DNA of 64,000 nt from Streptomyces sp. SCUT-3 (GTDB lineage: Bacteria > Actinomycetota > Actinomycetes > Streptomycetales > Streptomycetaceae): positions 5,342,501 to 5,406,500 of the forward strand of contig NZ_CP046907.1 of the NCBI RefSeq assembly GCF_014083985.1, in the 5' to 3' direction. How positions within the stretch are numbered: the first letter of the stretch is position 1; each line of letters begins with the position of its first letter. The translations under genes were made by a program, and so were the position numbers. Below the pieces are notes generated by a model. It had not been told where the DNA came from, did no database searches, and saw nothing but the letters and a program-made list of their open reading frames with translations. This document shows, one piece after another, positions 1-12,381 of the stretch.

Positions 1-225
1 CACGCCCGCGGCGGCGAATACCTCCGCCTCCCCGACCGTGGCCACGGTCAGGCCCCGCGCCCCCGCCCGCAGCTGGAGCTCGGCGATCCGCGGGCACTTG
101 TGGGTCTTGGCGTGCGGGCGCAGGGCGAACCCGCCGTCGCGGGCGGCCCGCGCCGCCCGCTCCACGTTGCGCTCCAGGACGTCGACGTCCACCACGACCG
201 ACGGCGTGGCCACCGTATCCGGCAT
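1..225 (-). CDS. D-threonine aldolase / D-serine dehydratase-like PLP enzyme, N-terminal part only
   Basis: Only the first 75 codons lie in the window; the rest runs off the left edge. The start is the ATG at 225, preceded on the minus strand by GAGGAG about 10 bases upstream. The protein opens with TPSVVVDVDVLERN and then RPHAKTHK, the signature of the alanine-racemase-fold family (DSD1, D-threonine aldolase) in which the lysine of this motif binds PLP. TVATVGEAEVF follows, also typical. Family members cleave D-threonine or deaminate D-serine; the substrate cannot be chosen from this fragment. It diverges from the kinase gene. Confidence 0.8.
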   Translation of the reverse strand, partial: MPDTVATPSVVVDVDVLERNVERAARAARDGGFALRPHAKTHKCPRIAELQLRAGARGLTVATVGEAEVFAAAGV

Positions 226-514
226 CTGCACGGCTGCTCCTCAACTAACGTCCCGGAAAAGAACCGACCCCGCCATCGTCCCAGCCCCCACCGCCCGCGG
301 GCCCGGAGGCGGGGGGAGCGGGGGTCCGGGAGGGCGGGCCCCGGGCCCGGGACGCCGCCAGGACCGCACACAACCGTCACCGACCGCACAACTCGTCGGG
401 GCGGAGGGTGGATTAGGGTGGGCAGCCGCAGTTCCGGCGCTCCGCGGCCCTGCGCCCGGCGGAGGGCGCGGCGCGGCTGCTGAGACGGTCCGGACGGAAC
501 AGGGGTGTGGGCAC

Positions 515-1591
515 GTGCTGCTGGCGGGGCGGTACCGGCTGGAAAGGCTGCTGGGCCGCGGGGGCATGGGCGAGGTCTGGCGTGCCGTGGACGTCATCCT
601 CGACCGCCCGGTGGCGGTCAAGCTCCTGCTGGACCCGGGGCACGGCAGCGGTGCGGCCGAGCGGTTCCGCACGGAGGCCCGCACGGCCGCCCGCCTGAAC
701 CACCCGCAGGTGGTGAGCGTGTACGACTTCGGCTGCGACGGGGACCGCTTCTACCTGGTCATGGAACTGGTCACCGGGCGCAGCCTGGCCGAGGAGCTCG
801 CCGTGGGCGGGCCGCTGAGCCCGCGCCGCGCCGCCGCCGTCGGGGCCCAGGCGGCGGAGGGCCTGGCCGTCGCGCACGAACGGGGAGTCGTCCACCAGGA
901 CGTCAAACCGGAGAACCTGCTGCTGACCACCGACGGCACGGTCAAGATCAGCGACTTCGGCATCGCCCGCCTCACCGACGGCGCCGCCGCCGCGCGCACC
1001 GGCGACGAGGCCCTCGTCGGGACGACGCCCTACCTGGCACCCGAACGCGTCCTGGGGGAGCAGGCGGGCCCCGCGAGCGACGTCTACGCCCTCGGGTGCG
1101 TCCTGTACACCCTGCTGACGGGCCGCATCCCCTTCCGGGCGGACAACCCGGCGGGGATGCTCTACCAGCACGTCAACACCGAACCGGTCCACCCCCGGAC
1201 GCTGCGGCCCGCCCTGCCGGAGCCGTTCGGCACCTACGTGCTCGACCTGATGGCCAAGGACCCCGCCCGGCGCCCCACCGCGCGCCGGGCCGCGACGTGG
1301 CTCGGCAGCCCGGCCTGGTACGGGGCGGCCGTGCCGGAACCGGCCCCCGGGGGAGCCGCGCCGCTCCCCGCCCTGCCGCGCGGCCCCGGGCGCAGGAGGA
1401 AGCGGGACGCGCTGAAGGAGCTCCTGCTGCGCGGCCCCGGGGCCCTGACGGACGCGGCGGCGGCAGCGGCCGGCGCGGCCGCGGACGCCCTCGTCCATGC
1501 CCCGCCCGCCGGGCCCGCCGCCGACGGCAGGACGACGGGAGGCGGGCGCGGCGGACGCGCCGCGCCCGGGGGCGGGGGAGCGGGCGGCTGA
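515..1591 (+). CDS. Soluble bacterial Ser/Thr protein kinase with HQD instead of HRD
   Basis: This is a Hanks-type kinase of 358 aa. GTG 515 was chosen because GRYRLERLLGRGG begins four residues later, as in most actinobacterial kinases; sequence upstream in frame is low-complexity. Visible motifs are the glycine loop (LLGRGGMGEVW), the ATP lysine (VAVKLL), the catalytic loop VVHQDVKPENLLL, the DFG motif (KISDFGIA) and an APE-like TPYLAPER. The residue before the catalytic Asp is Gln, so this is a non-RD kinase. From about residue 275 the chain is Pro/Ala/Gly/Arg-rich, with no clear membrane helix and no PASTA domains. It is therefore probably cytosolic; the substrate is unknown. A tandem repeat and then the Ada-AlkA gene follow. 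Confidence 0.9.
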   Translation: MLLAGRYRLERLLGRGGMGEVWRAVDVILDRPVAVKLLLDPGHGSGAAERFRTEARTAARLNHPQVVSVYDFGCDGDRFYLVMELVTGRSLAEELAVGGPLSPRRAAAVGAQAAEGLAVAHERGVVHQDVKPENLLLTTDGTVKISDFGIARLTDGAAAARTGDEALVGTTPYLAPERVLGEQAGPASDVYALGCVLYTLLTGRIPFRADNPAGMLYQHVNTEPVHPRTLRPALPEPFGTYVLDLMAKDPARRPTARRAATWLGSPAWYGAAVPEPAPGGAAPLPALPRGPGRRRKRDALKELLLRGPGALTDAAAAAAGAAADALVHAPPAGPAADGRTTGGGRGGRAAPGGGGAGG

Positions 1592-1625
1592 CGCCGCCGG
1601 GCCCGTCAGGGCCCGCGCCGGCCGC

Positions 1626-1685
1626 TACCGCGCCGTCCGGCACCGCGCCGTCCGGCACCGCGTCGGCCGCCACCGCGTCGCCCGG
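1626..1685 (+). repeat. 15-bp tandem repeat, four degenerate copies
   Basis: Units of the form CACCGCGCCGTCCGG begin at 1626, 1641, 1656 and 1671. The first two are near identical and the last two have drifted. The array sits between the kinase stop and the Ada-AlkA start. I see no coding or operator role; it looks like replication slippage in GC-rich DNA. Confidence 0.7.
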
Positions 1686-1766
1686 CCCCCGTCCAGCCTC
1701 CGGGACCGCCACGGCTGTGTCCGAAAACCGCCGGTACACGGCCGGGGCCGGGCGGACCATGGAGGG

Positions 1767-3263
1767 GTGACCGACACCTTCCAGGCCCGCTACCAGGCGA
1801 TCAGCAGCCGCGACGCACGCTTCGACGGCCGTTTCTACACGGCGGTCGCCACCACCGGGATCTACTGCCGGCCCAGCTGCCCGGCGCGCACGCCCAAACC
1901 GGAGAACGTCTCGTTCTTCACCTCCGCCGCCGCCGCGCAGGCTGCCGGGTACCGGGCCTGCAAGCGCTGCCGTCCGGAGGCGAGCCCGGGGTCGCCCGAC
2001 TGGGACGTGCGGGCGGACCTGGTCGGCCGCGCCCTGCGGCTGATCGCCGAGGGCGCCGTCGACGAGGGGGGAGTGGGCGGCCTCGCCCGCCGCCTGGCGG
2101 TCAGCGAGCGGCACATCCACCGGCTGATGACGGCCGAGGTGGGGGCCGGCCCCCTCGCCCTGGCGCGGATGCGCCGCGCGCAGACCGCGCGCATGCTCCT
2201 GGAGGAGACCGCCCTGCCGGTCACGGACGTGGCGTTCGCCGCGGGCTACGCCAGCGTGCGGCAGTTCAACGACAGCATGCGCGAGGCGTTCGGCTGCACC
2301 CCCAGCGGGATGCGCCGCCGGGGCGGCCCGCCCGGCGGTGCCGGCGGGGGCGGGGAGATCGTGCTGCGGCTGACCCACCGCCGCCCGTACGCGGCCGGGC
2401 CCGTGCTGGACTTCCTCGCGCTGCGCACCGTGCCCGGCGTGGAGGAGTCGGACGCCGGCACCTACCGGCGCACGCTGCGGCTGCCGCGCGGCACCGCCCT
2501 GGTGGAGCTGGTCCCGCGCCCGGAGGACGGGTGGGTCACCGCCCGGATGCGCCTGGACGACCTGCGGGACCTGGCCGTCGCCGTGCAGCGCTGCCGCCGC
2601 CTGCTCGACCTCGACGCCGACCCGCAGGGAGTGGACGAGGCGCTGGGTGCCGACCCGCTCCTGGCGCCGCTGGTCGCCGCCCGGCCCGGCCTGCGCGTCC
2701 CCGGCCACGTCGACGGCTTCGAGCTCGCCGTCCGCGCCGTCCTGGGCCAGCAGGTCACGGTCAAGGGGGCGCGGACCTTGGCGGGGCGGCTGGTGGAGCG
2801 GCTGGGCAAACCCCTGGACGCCCCGGCCGGCACGCTCACCCGTCTCTTCCCCGCGGCGGAGGCGGTGGCCGCCGACGACCTCGAGGGCATCGGCCTCACC
2901 GGCGCCCGCGCCAGGGCGCTGCGCGCCCTGGCCGGGGCGGTCGCCGACGGCCGGCTGGTCCTGGACCCGGGCGCGGACCGGGAGGAGGCCGCCCGCGGGC
3001 TGCTCGCCCTGCCGGGCGTCGGCCCGTGGACCGCCTCCTACGTGGCGATGCGGGCCCTGGGGGACCCGGACGCGATGCCGCTCGGCGACCTCGTCCTGCG
3101 GAAGTCCCTGGGCGCCCTCGGGGCCCCGGACACCGCCGCGGCCCTGGCCGCCGCCGCCGAGCGGTGGCGTCCCTGGCGGGCCTACGCCGCCGGGCACCTG
3201 TGGGCCCTCGCGGCGGACGACGGCGCCCCGGCCGGACCGCGGACCGGCCCGGCGGGCGGCTGA
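1767..3263 (+). CDS. Ada-AlkA fusion: Ada-type regulator plus 3-methyladenine DNA glycosylase
   Basis: This 498-aa protein combines three modules. Residues about 1-80 are an Ada zinc/methyl-acceptor domain with the four-cysteine pattern (YCRPSC near the start, CKRC later). Residues about 90-185 are an AraC-type HTH (RRLAVSERHIHRLM, then FAAGYASVRQFNDSMREAFG). Residues about 200-490 are AlkA-like, with LGQQVTVKGARTLAG and an HhH-GPD core (LLALPGVGPWTASYVAMRALGDPDAMPLGDL), where the Asp of GDL-type loops is catalytic in AlkA. Such fusions sense methyl-phosphotriesters, activate the adaptive response and excise alkylated bases. The start is GTG 1767; GGAGGGG abuts it, so translation may be near-leaderless. 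The upstream frame is low complexity. Confidence 0.9.
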   Translation: MTDTFQARYQAISSRDARFDGRFYTAVATTGIYCRPSCPARTPKPENVSFFTSAAAAQAAGYRACKRCRPEASPGSPDWDVRADLVGRALRLIAEGAVDEGGVGGLARRLAVSERHIHRLMTAEVGAGPLALARMRRAQTARMLLEETALPVTDVAFAAGYASVRQFNDSMREAFGCTPSGMRRRGGPPGGAGGGGEIVLRLTHRRPYAAGPVLDFLALRTVPGVEESDAGTYRRTLRLPRGTALVELVPRPEDGWVTARMRLDDLRDLAVAVQRCRRLLDLDADPQGVDEALGADPLLAPLVAARPGLRVPGHVDGFELAVRAVLGQQVTVKGARTLAGRLVERLGKPLDAPAGTLTRLFPAAEAVAADDLEGIGLTGARARALRALAGAVADGRLVLDPGADREEAARGLLALPGVGPWTASYVAMRALGDPDAMPLGDLVLRKSLGALGAPDTAAALAAAAERWRPWRAYAAGHLWALAADDGAPAGPRTGPAGG

Positions 3264-3322
3264 GAGCCCGTCCGGGGCCGGGGCGCGGTCCGGCCGGGGC
3301 AGCCGCCGCCCCGCACAAAAAC

Positions 3323-3357
3323 CGGCGGGCCGGGACGCGTCGCGTCCCGGCCCGCCG
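3323..3357. terminator. Bidirectional terminator between ada-alkA and bldD
   Basis: A near-perfect palindrome centred on 3340: CGGCGGGCCGGGACG pairs with CGTCCCGGCCCGCCG. With a three-base loop the stem is 16 bp. It lies between two convergent genes and is preceded by an A-run (3317-3321), which reads as a U-run for the bldD direction. Confidence 0.85.
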
Positions 3358-3430
3358 ACGTGACGTTTCTGCTGTACGTCTGTGGGGTTCGTTGCTGCTG
3401 TTGTCCCCCCGCCGTCGGGCGGGGAGGGTT

Positions 3431-3931
3431 TCAGCCCTCCTCGTGCTGCACCGCGCGGCGTGCGTCCGCGTCCAGTACGCCCCAGCTGATCAGCTGCTCG
3501 GTCAGCACCGAGGGGGACTGGTCGTAGATCACGGCCAGGGTGCGCAGGTCGTCCTGGCGGATCGACAGCACCTTGCCGTTGTAGTCGCCGCGCTGGCTCT
3601 GGATGGTTGCTGCGTAACGCTGCAGCGGGCCGGCCTTCTCGTTCGGCACCTGGGACAGGCGCTCCAGGTCGAGGACCAGCTTGGGCGGCGGCTCGGCGGC
3701 ACCGCCGGGGGTGGTGCCCGGAAGCAGTTCCTGCACCGGGACGCCGTAGAAGTCAGCCAGCTCGGCGAGCCGCTGGACGGTCACCGCGCGGTCCCCGCGC
3801 TCGTAGCTGCCGACCACGACCGCCTTCCAGCGCCCCTGGGACTTCTCCTCGACGCCGTGGAGGGAAAGGCCCTGCTGGGTGCGGATGGCGCGGAGTTTGG
3901 CCCCGAGCTGCTTGGCGTAGTCGCTGGACAT
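3431..3931 (-). CDS. bldD: BldD, c-di-GMP-responsive developmental repressor
   Basis: At 166 aa this matches the full length of Streptomyces BldD. Residues about 1-75 form an Xre-type HTH (LGAKLRAIRTQQGLSLHGVEEKSQG). The C-terminal domain carries the exact c-di-GMP signature RxD-X8-RxxD: RGD, eight residues, RQDD. In Streptomyces, tetrameric c-di-GMP joins two BldD C-terminal domains so the dimer can repress sporulation genes during vegetative growth. The start MSSDYAKQLG is typical and has a purine-rich SD (AGGGAGCC). An exact BldD operator lies 40 bp upstream, which indicates autorepression. The gene diverges from the pyr operon and shares its promoter region. Confidence 0.97.
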   Translation of the reverse strand: MSSDYAKQLGAKLRAIRTQQGLSLHGVEEKSQGRWKAVVVGSYERGDRAVTVQRLAELADFYGVPVQELLPGTTPGGAAEPPPKLVLDLERLSQVPNEKAGPLQRYAATIQSQRGDYNGKVLSIRQDDLRTLAVIYDQSPSVLTEQLISWGVLDADARRAVQHEEG

Positions 3932-3970
3932 AAGGCTCCCTGGACGGAAACGTGGTAACTCACTGTAAGG

Positions 3971-3983
3971 TTACGCAGCGTAA
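3971..3983. promoter_or_regulatory. BldD box upstream of bldD
   Basis: TTACGCAGCGTAA fits every fixed position of the published BldD operator pattern (TnACnC[A/T]GnGTnA). It lies 40 bp before the bldD start, as expected for autoregulation. A second CAGCGTAA at 4061-4068 matches only one half-site, near the putative pyrR transcription start. Confidence 0.85.
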
Positions 3984-4027
3984 TCCTGCTCGTCAAGCCG
4001 AATGGTCCTGACCGGCCCCGATGTGTG

Positions 4028-4057
4028 TTCGGACCGGTGGAGTGTCCCTGGTACGGT
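4028..4057 (+). promoter_or_regulatory. Candidate pyr operon promoter
   Basis: A possible -35 (TTCGGA, 4028-4033) and -10 (TACGGT, 4052-4057) are separated by 18 bp, giving transcription from about 4064. This start would place the PyrR stem-loop about 25 nt into the mRNA. It was inferred by eye and the -35 is a weak match. Confidence 0.4.
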
Positions 4058-4087
4058 GAACAGCGTAATTTCCGACGTCCTTTAAGG

Positions 4088-4708
<621 letters not shown>

Positions 4709-4765
4709 CGCGGACGCACCGCCCCACCGCACCACCGCGGCGGCCCGTGTCCGCCGGCCCCGCCA

Positions 4766-4785
4766 CGCCTCCCGGCAGGGAGGCG
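4766..4785 (+). other. Hairpin in the pyrR-pyrB spacer
   Basis: CGCCTCCC and GGGAGGCG form an 8-bp stem with loop GGCA in the 138-bp spacer. There is no T-run, so it may be an mRNA-processing or pausing structure rather than a terminator. The spacer holds no other gene. Confidence 0.4.
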
Positions 4786-4846
4786 ACAGGCGTGCCCGGA
4801 ACCGCCGCCGGACCCGAGCCCCCTCCCTTCCGCTCCGGAGTGATCA

Positions 4847-5890
4847 GTGAAGCGCCACCTCATCTCGGCCGCCGACCTCACCCGCGACGACGCCGTCCTC
4901 GTGCTCGACACCGCCGAGGAGATGGCCCGCGTCGCGGACCGGCCGATCAAGAAGCTCCCCACCCTGCGCGGCCGCACCGTGGTCAACCTCTTCTACGAGG
5001 ACTCCACCCGCACCCGCATCTCCTTCGAGGCCGCCGCCAAGCGGCTGTCCGCCGACGTCATCAACTTCTCCGCCAAGGGCTCGTCGGTCTCCAAGGGCGA
5101 GTCCCTCAAGGACACCGCGCTGACCCTGGAGGCGATGGGCGCCGACGCCGTCGTCATCCGCCACCCCTCCTCCGGGGCCCCGCACCGCCTGGCCACCTCC
5201 GGGTGGATCAAGGGCTCGGTGGTCAACGCCGGCGACGGCACCCACGAGCACCCCACCCAGGCCCTGCTCGACGCCTTCACCGTGCGCCGCCACCTGGCCG
5301 GCGCCGCCGACGGCGGCCCCGTCCCGCACGGCGCCCCGGCGGGCGACGGCACCGGCCGCGACCTGGCCGGGCGCCGCATCACGATCGTCGGCGACGTCCT
5401 GCACAGCCGGGTGGCCCGCTCCAACGTCCTGCTGCTGAACACCCTGGGCGCCCACGTCACCCTGGTCGCCCCGCCCACCCTGGTGCCGATCGGGGTGGAG
5501 AGCTGGCCCTGCGAGGTCTCCTACGACCTGGACGCGGTGCTGCCCGGGAGCGACGCGGTGATGATGCTGCGCGTGCAGCGCGAGCGGATGAACGCCGCGT
5601 TCTTCCCCACCGAGCGCGAGTACGCCCGCCGCTACGGCCTGGACGCGGCCCGGATGGCGGCGCTCCCGGAGCACGCGATCGTCATGCACCCCGGGCCGAT
5701 GAACCGGGGCATGGAGATCACCGCCGAGGTCGCCGACTCCGAGCGCTGCACCGCGGTCGAGCAGGTCGCCAACGGCGTCAGCATCCGCATGGCCGTGCTG
5801 TACCTGCAGCTCGGCGGCGCCCTGCCGGCCGACTCCCCGGCCGCCGCGGCCGGCGCCCCCACCCCCGCCCGTACCGAGGAGAGCGAGTGA
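4847..5890 (+). CDS. pyrB: Aspartate carbamoyltransferase catalytic subunit
   Basis: PyrB joins carbamoyl phosphate and L-aspartate into N-carbamoyl-L-aspartate, the committed pyrimidine step. It has the carbamoyl-phosphate motif [13 protein letters not shown] and [13 protein letters not shown] 4847 follows GGAG (4837-4840). At 347 aa it is longer than the usual ~310, owing to a Gly/Pro-rich insert at about residues 150-170 and an Ala/Pro-rich C-terminal tail. There is no pyrI regulatory-chain gene nearby, as is normal for actinobacteria. The stop is two bases before pyrC, so the genes are translationally close. Confidence 0.97.
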   Translation: MKRHLISAADLTRDDAVLVLDTAEEMARVADRPIKKLPTLRGRTVVNLFYEDSTRTRISFEAAAKRLSADVINFSAKGSSVSKGESLKDTALTLEAMGADAVVIRHPSSGAPHRLATSGWIKGSVVNAGDGTHEHPTQALLDAFTVRRHLAGAADGGPVPHGAPAGDGTGRDLAGRRITIVGDVLHSRVARSNVLLLNTLGAHVTLVAPPTLVPIGVESWPCEVSYDLDAVLPGSDAVMMLRVQRERMNAAFFPTEREYARRYGLDAARMAALPEHAIVMHPGPMNRGMEITAEVADSERCTAVEQVANGVSIRMAVLYLQLGGALPADSPAAAAGAPTPARTEESE

Positions 5891-5892
5891 CC

Positions 5893-7179
5893 ATGAGCAA
5901 GACCCTGATCCGCGGGGCGAGGATCCTCGGCGGGCAGCCGCAGGACGTCCTGATCGACGGCACCGCGATCGCCGCGGTCGGCACCGGCCTGCCGGCCGAC
6001 GGCGCCACCGTCGTCGAGGCCGACGGCCTGATCGCCCTGCCCGGGCTGGTCGACCTGCACACCCACCTGCGAGAGCCCGGCCGCGAGGACGCCGAGACCG
6101 TCCTGACCGGCACCCGGGCCGCCGCCCGCGGCGGCTTCACCGCCGTGCACGCCATGGCCAACACCTTCCCCGTCGCCGACACCGCCGGCGTGGTCGAGCA
6201 GGTCTGGCGCCTGGGCCGCGAGTCCGGCTACTGCGACGTGCAGCCGGTCGGCGCCGTCACCGTCGGCCTGGAGGGCCGGCAGCTGGCCGAGATCGGCGCC
6301 ATGGCCGAGTCCGCCGCCGCGGTGCGGGTCTTCTCCGACGACGGCAAGTGCGTCGACGACGCGGTGATCATGCGCCGCGCCCTGGAGTACGTGAAGGCGT
6401 TCGACGGCGTCGTCGCCCAGCACGCCCAGGAGCCCCGCCTGACCGAGGGCGCCCAGATGAACGAGGGCACCGTCTCCGGCGAGCTGGGCCTGACCGGCTG
6501 GCCCGCCGTCGCGGAGGAGTCGATCATCGCCCGCGACGTGCTGCTGGCGGCCCACGTCGGCTCCCGCGTCCACATCTGCCACCTGTCCACCGCCGGGTCG
6601 GTGGAGATCGTGCGCTGGGCCAAGTCCAAGGGCTGGAACGTCACCGCCGAGGTCACCCCGCACCACCTGCTGCTCACCGACGAACTGGTGCGCTCCTACG
6701 ACCCGGTCTACAAGGTCAACCCGCCGCTGCGCACCGAGGCCGACGTGACGGCCCTGCGCGAGGCCCTGGCCGACGGCACCATCGACATCGTCGCCACCGA
6801 CCACGCCCCCCACCCGCACGAGGACAAGGACTGCGAGTGGGCCCGGGCCGCCATGGGCATGGTCGGCCTGGAGACCGCCCTGTCCGTCGTCCAGCACACC
6901 ATGGTCGACACCGGACTGCTGGACTGGGCGGGCGTGGCCGACCGGATGTCGCACCGCCCGGCCGCCATCGGGCGGCTCGCCGGACACGGCCGGCCGGTCT
7001 CGGCAGGTGAACCTGCCAACCTGGTCCTGGTCGATCCCGACTACCGTGGGACGGTGGACCCCGCGGGCTTCGCCTCCCGCAGCCGCAACAGCCCCTACGC
7101 GGGCCGCGAGCTGCCCGGGCGAGTGGTCGCGACCTTCCTGCGGGGCAAGGCAACGGTCCTGGACGGGAAGCTCACGTGA
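5893..7179 (+). CDS. pyrC: Dihydroorotase
   Basis: A 428-aa zinc amidohydrolase that cyclises carbamoyl-aspartate to dihydroorotate. HTHLREPG near residue 57 gives the first metal-binding histidines and the substrate arginine; ATDHAPH near residue 302 gives the catalytic Asp. HTH, HICHLST and TPHHLLLTD fit the class I, long-form enzyme. ATG 5893 lies two bases after the pyrB stop, and its stop overlaps the next start (GTGA). Confidence 0.97.
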   Translation: MSKTLIRGARILGGQPQDVLIDGTAIAAVGTGLPADGATVVEADGLIALPGLVDLHTHLREPGREDAETVLTGTRAAARGGFTAVHAMANTFPVADTAGVVEQVWRLGRESGYCDVQPVGAVTVGLEGRQLAEIGAMAESAAAVRVFSDDGKCVDDAVIMRRALEYVKAFDGVVAQHAQEPRLTEGAQMNEGTVSGELGLTGWPAVAEESIIARDVLLAAHVGSRVHICHLSTAGSVEIVRWAKSKGWNVTAEVTPHHLLLTDELVRSYDPVYKVNPPLRTEADVTALREALADGTIDIVATDHAPHPHEDKDCEWARAAMGMVGLETALSVVQHTMVDTGLLDWAGVADRMSHRPAAIGRLAGHGRPVSAGEPANLVLVDPDYRGTVDPAGFASRSRNSPYAGRELPGRVVATFLRGKATVLDGKLT

Positions 7180-7772
7180 CGATTCCGACACTTCTGGCGA
7201 CGACCCTGGCGGCCGAACCGCAGTCCCGGCCGGTCACCGACTGGGCCGCGAGGATCGGCTGGGTCGTCGGCCTGCTGCTGCTCGTCGCCCTCGTCTACTG
7301 GCTGATGCGCGAGGGCTGGAAGTGGCGCGGGCTGCTCCAGTCCGACCTGCCCGCCCTGCCGGAGATTCCCGAGAAGCAGGGCGAGCCCGTGCTGCGGCTG
7401 ACCGGCCGCTACCACGGCAGCACCACCGCCGGGCAGTGGCTGGACCGCATCGTCGCCCACGGCCTGGGCGTCCGCAGCCGCGTCGAGCTCACCCTCACCG
7501 AGGACGGCCTCGAGGTCGTCCGGCCCGGCGCGACCGACTTCTTCGTCCCCGCCGCCGCCCTGCGCGGCGCCCGGCTCGACAAGGGCATCGCGGGCAAGGT
7601 CCTCACCGAGGGCGGCCTGCTGGTGATCACCTGGAGCCACGGGGACCGGCTGGTCGACTCCGGCTTCCGGGCCGACCGCTCGGGCGAGCACGCCGCCTGG
7701 GTGAAGGCCCTGGGGCAGGACACGAGCAGCACCGGCAACACCAGCACGTTCGATCAGGAAGGCGCACGATGA
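7176..7772 (+). CDS. Conserved single-pass membrane protein embedded in the pyr operon
   Basis: A 198-aa protein of unknown function. One membrane helix lies at about residues 26-44 ([18 protein letters not shown]). It is followed by a soluble, probably cytoplasmic, beta-rich region of about 140 aa ([49 protein letters not shown]) that resembles a PH-like fold. Its start overlaps the pyrC stop (GTGA) and its stop overlaps the carA start (ATGA), so it must be translated with the pathway enzymes. This position between pyrC and carA is conserved in Streptomyces and relatives. A scaffold or regulatory role is a guess. Confidence 0.85.
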   Translation: MTIPTLLATTLAAEPQSRPVTDWAARIGWVVGLLLLVALVYWLMREGWKWRGLLQSDLPALPEIPEKQGEPVLRLTGRYHGSTTAGQWLDRIVAHGLGVRSRVELTLTEDGLEVVRPGATDFFVPAAALRGARLDKGIAGKVLTEGGLLVITWSHGDRLVDSGFRADRSGEHAAWVKALGQDTSSTGNTSTFDQEGAR

Positions 7773-8900
7773 CGACCTCCGCCAGGGGGGCCAGGACCCC
7801 CGCCGTACTCGTCCTGGAGGACGGACGCACCTTCCGCGGCCGCGCCTACGGCGCCGTGGGGGAGACCTTCGGCGAGGCCGTGTTCTCCACCGGCATGACC
7901 GGCTACCAGGAGACCCTGACCGACCCCTCCTACCACCGCCAGGTCGTCGTCATGACGGCCCCGCACGTGGGCAACACCGGCGTCAACGACGAGGACGGCG
8001 AGTCCCGGCGCATCTGGGTCTCCGGGTACGTCGTCCGCGACCCCGCCCGCATCCCCTCCAACTGGCGCTCGCGCCGCAGCCTGGACGAGGAGCTGGCCGC
8101 CCAGGGCGTCGTCGGCATCAGCGGCATCGACACCCGCGCCCTCACCCGCCACCTGCGCGAGCGCGGCGCCATGCGGGTGGGCATCTTCTCCGGCGAGGGC
8201 GTCGCCGACGAGGCGTCCCTGGTCGAGCGGGTCCGGCAGGCCCCGCAGATGACCGGCGCCGACCTGTCCGAGGAGGTCTCCGTCACCGAGGCGTACACGG
8301 TGCCCGCGCAGGGCGCCAGGCGCTTCACCGTGGCCGCGGTCGACCTGGGCATCAAGTCCATGACCCCGCAGCGGCTGGCCGAGCGCGGCGCCGAGGTCCA
8401 CGTCCTCCCCGCCACCACCACCCTGGAGGAGATCTACGCCCTCTCCCCGGACGGCGTCTTCTTCTCCAACGGACCCGGCGACCCGGCCACCGCCGACCAC
8501 CCGGTCGAGCTGGTGCGCGGGGTGCTGGAGCGCTCCACCCCGCTGTTCGGCATCTGCTTCGGCAACCAGATCCTCGGGCGCGCGCTCGGCTTCGGCACCT
8601 ACAAGCTCAAGTACGGCCACCGCGGCATCAACCAGCCGGTGCAGGACCGCACCACCGGCAAGGTCGAGGTCACCGCGCACAACCACGGCTTCGCCGTCGA
8701 CGCGCCCCTGGACGAGGTCTCGCAGACCCCCTACGGCCGGGTCCGGGTCTCCCACGTCTGCCTCAACGACGACGTGGTCGAGGGCCTGGAGCTCCTCGAC
8801 CGCCCGGCCTTCAGCGTCCAGTACCACCCCGAAGCGGCAGCCGGCCCGCACGACGCCGCCTACCTGTTCGACCGCTTCGTGTCCCTGATGGAGGGCCAGC

Positions 8901-8908
<8 letters not shown>
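7769..8908 (+). CDS. carA: Carbamoyl-phosphate synthase small subunit (glutaminase)
   Basis: CarA (379 aa) hydrolyses glutamine and channels ammonia to CarB for carbamoyl phosphate, which feeds both pyrimidines and arginine. The N-terminal CPSase domain ([30 protein letters not shown]) is followed by a class I glutaminase with nucleophile Cys in [12 protein letters not shown] and the His-Glu pair in [10 protein letters not shown] 7769 overlaps the upstream stop, and its end overlaps the carB GTG by eight bases. Confidence 0.97.
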
Positions 8909-12212
<3,304 letters not shown>

Positions 12213-12215
12213 CCC

Positions 12216-12275
12216 GGGGCAGGGGGGCCGGGCCCGCCGCCGGCACGTCCGCCGGCCGGCCCGGCCCCCTGCCCC
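12216..12275 (+). terminator. Large hairpin between carB and pyrD
   Basis: GGGGCAGGGGGGCCGGGCC (from 12216) pairs with GGCCCGGCCCCCTGCCCC (12258-12275) with one bulged G. It is followed by GC-rich DNA and no T-run. In a 169-bp spacer inside an otherwise tightly packed operon it may partly terminate transcription or set differential mRNA stability. pyrD could then also depend on a weak internal promoter. Confidence 0.5.
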
Positions 12276-12381
12276 TGCCCGGCCCCCGTTCCCGCCCGGC
12301 CCCCGTCCGCGCCCGCTCCGCCCGCCGGTCCGCACCGGCCGCCCGCCCCCCCCCGCCCCGTCCGCAGAAGGCACCGCACCC

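Noticed and set aside
4061-4068. Second full BldD box before pyrR
   Set aside because: Only one half-site matches; the left half differs at three fixed positions.
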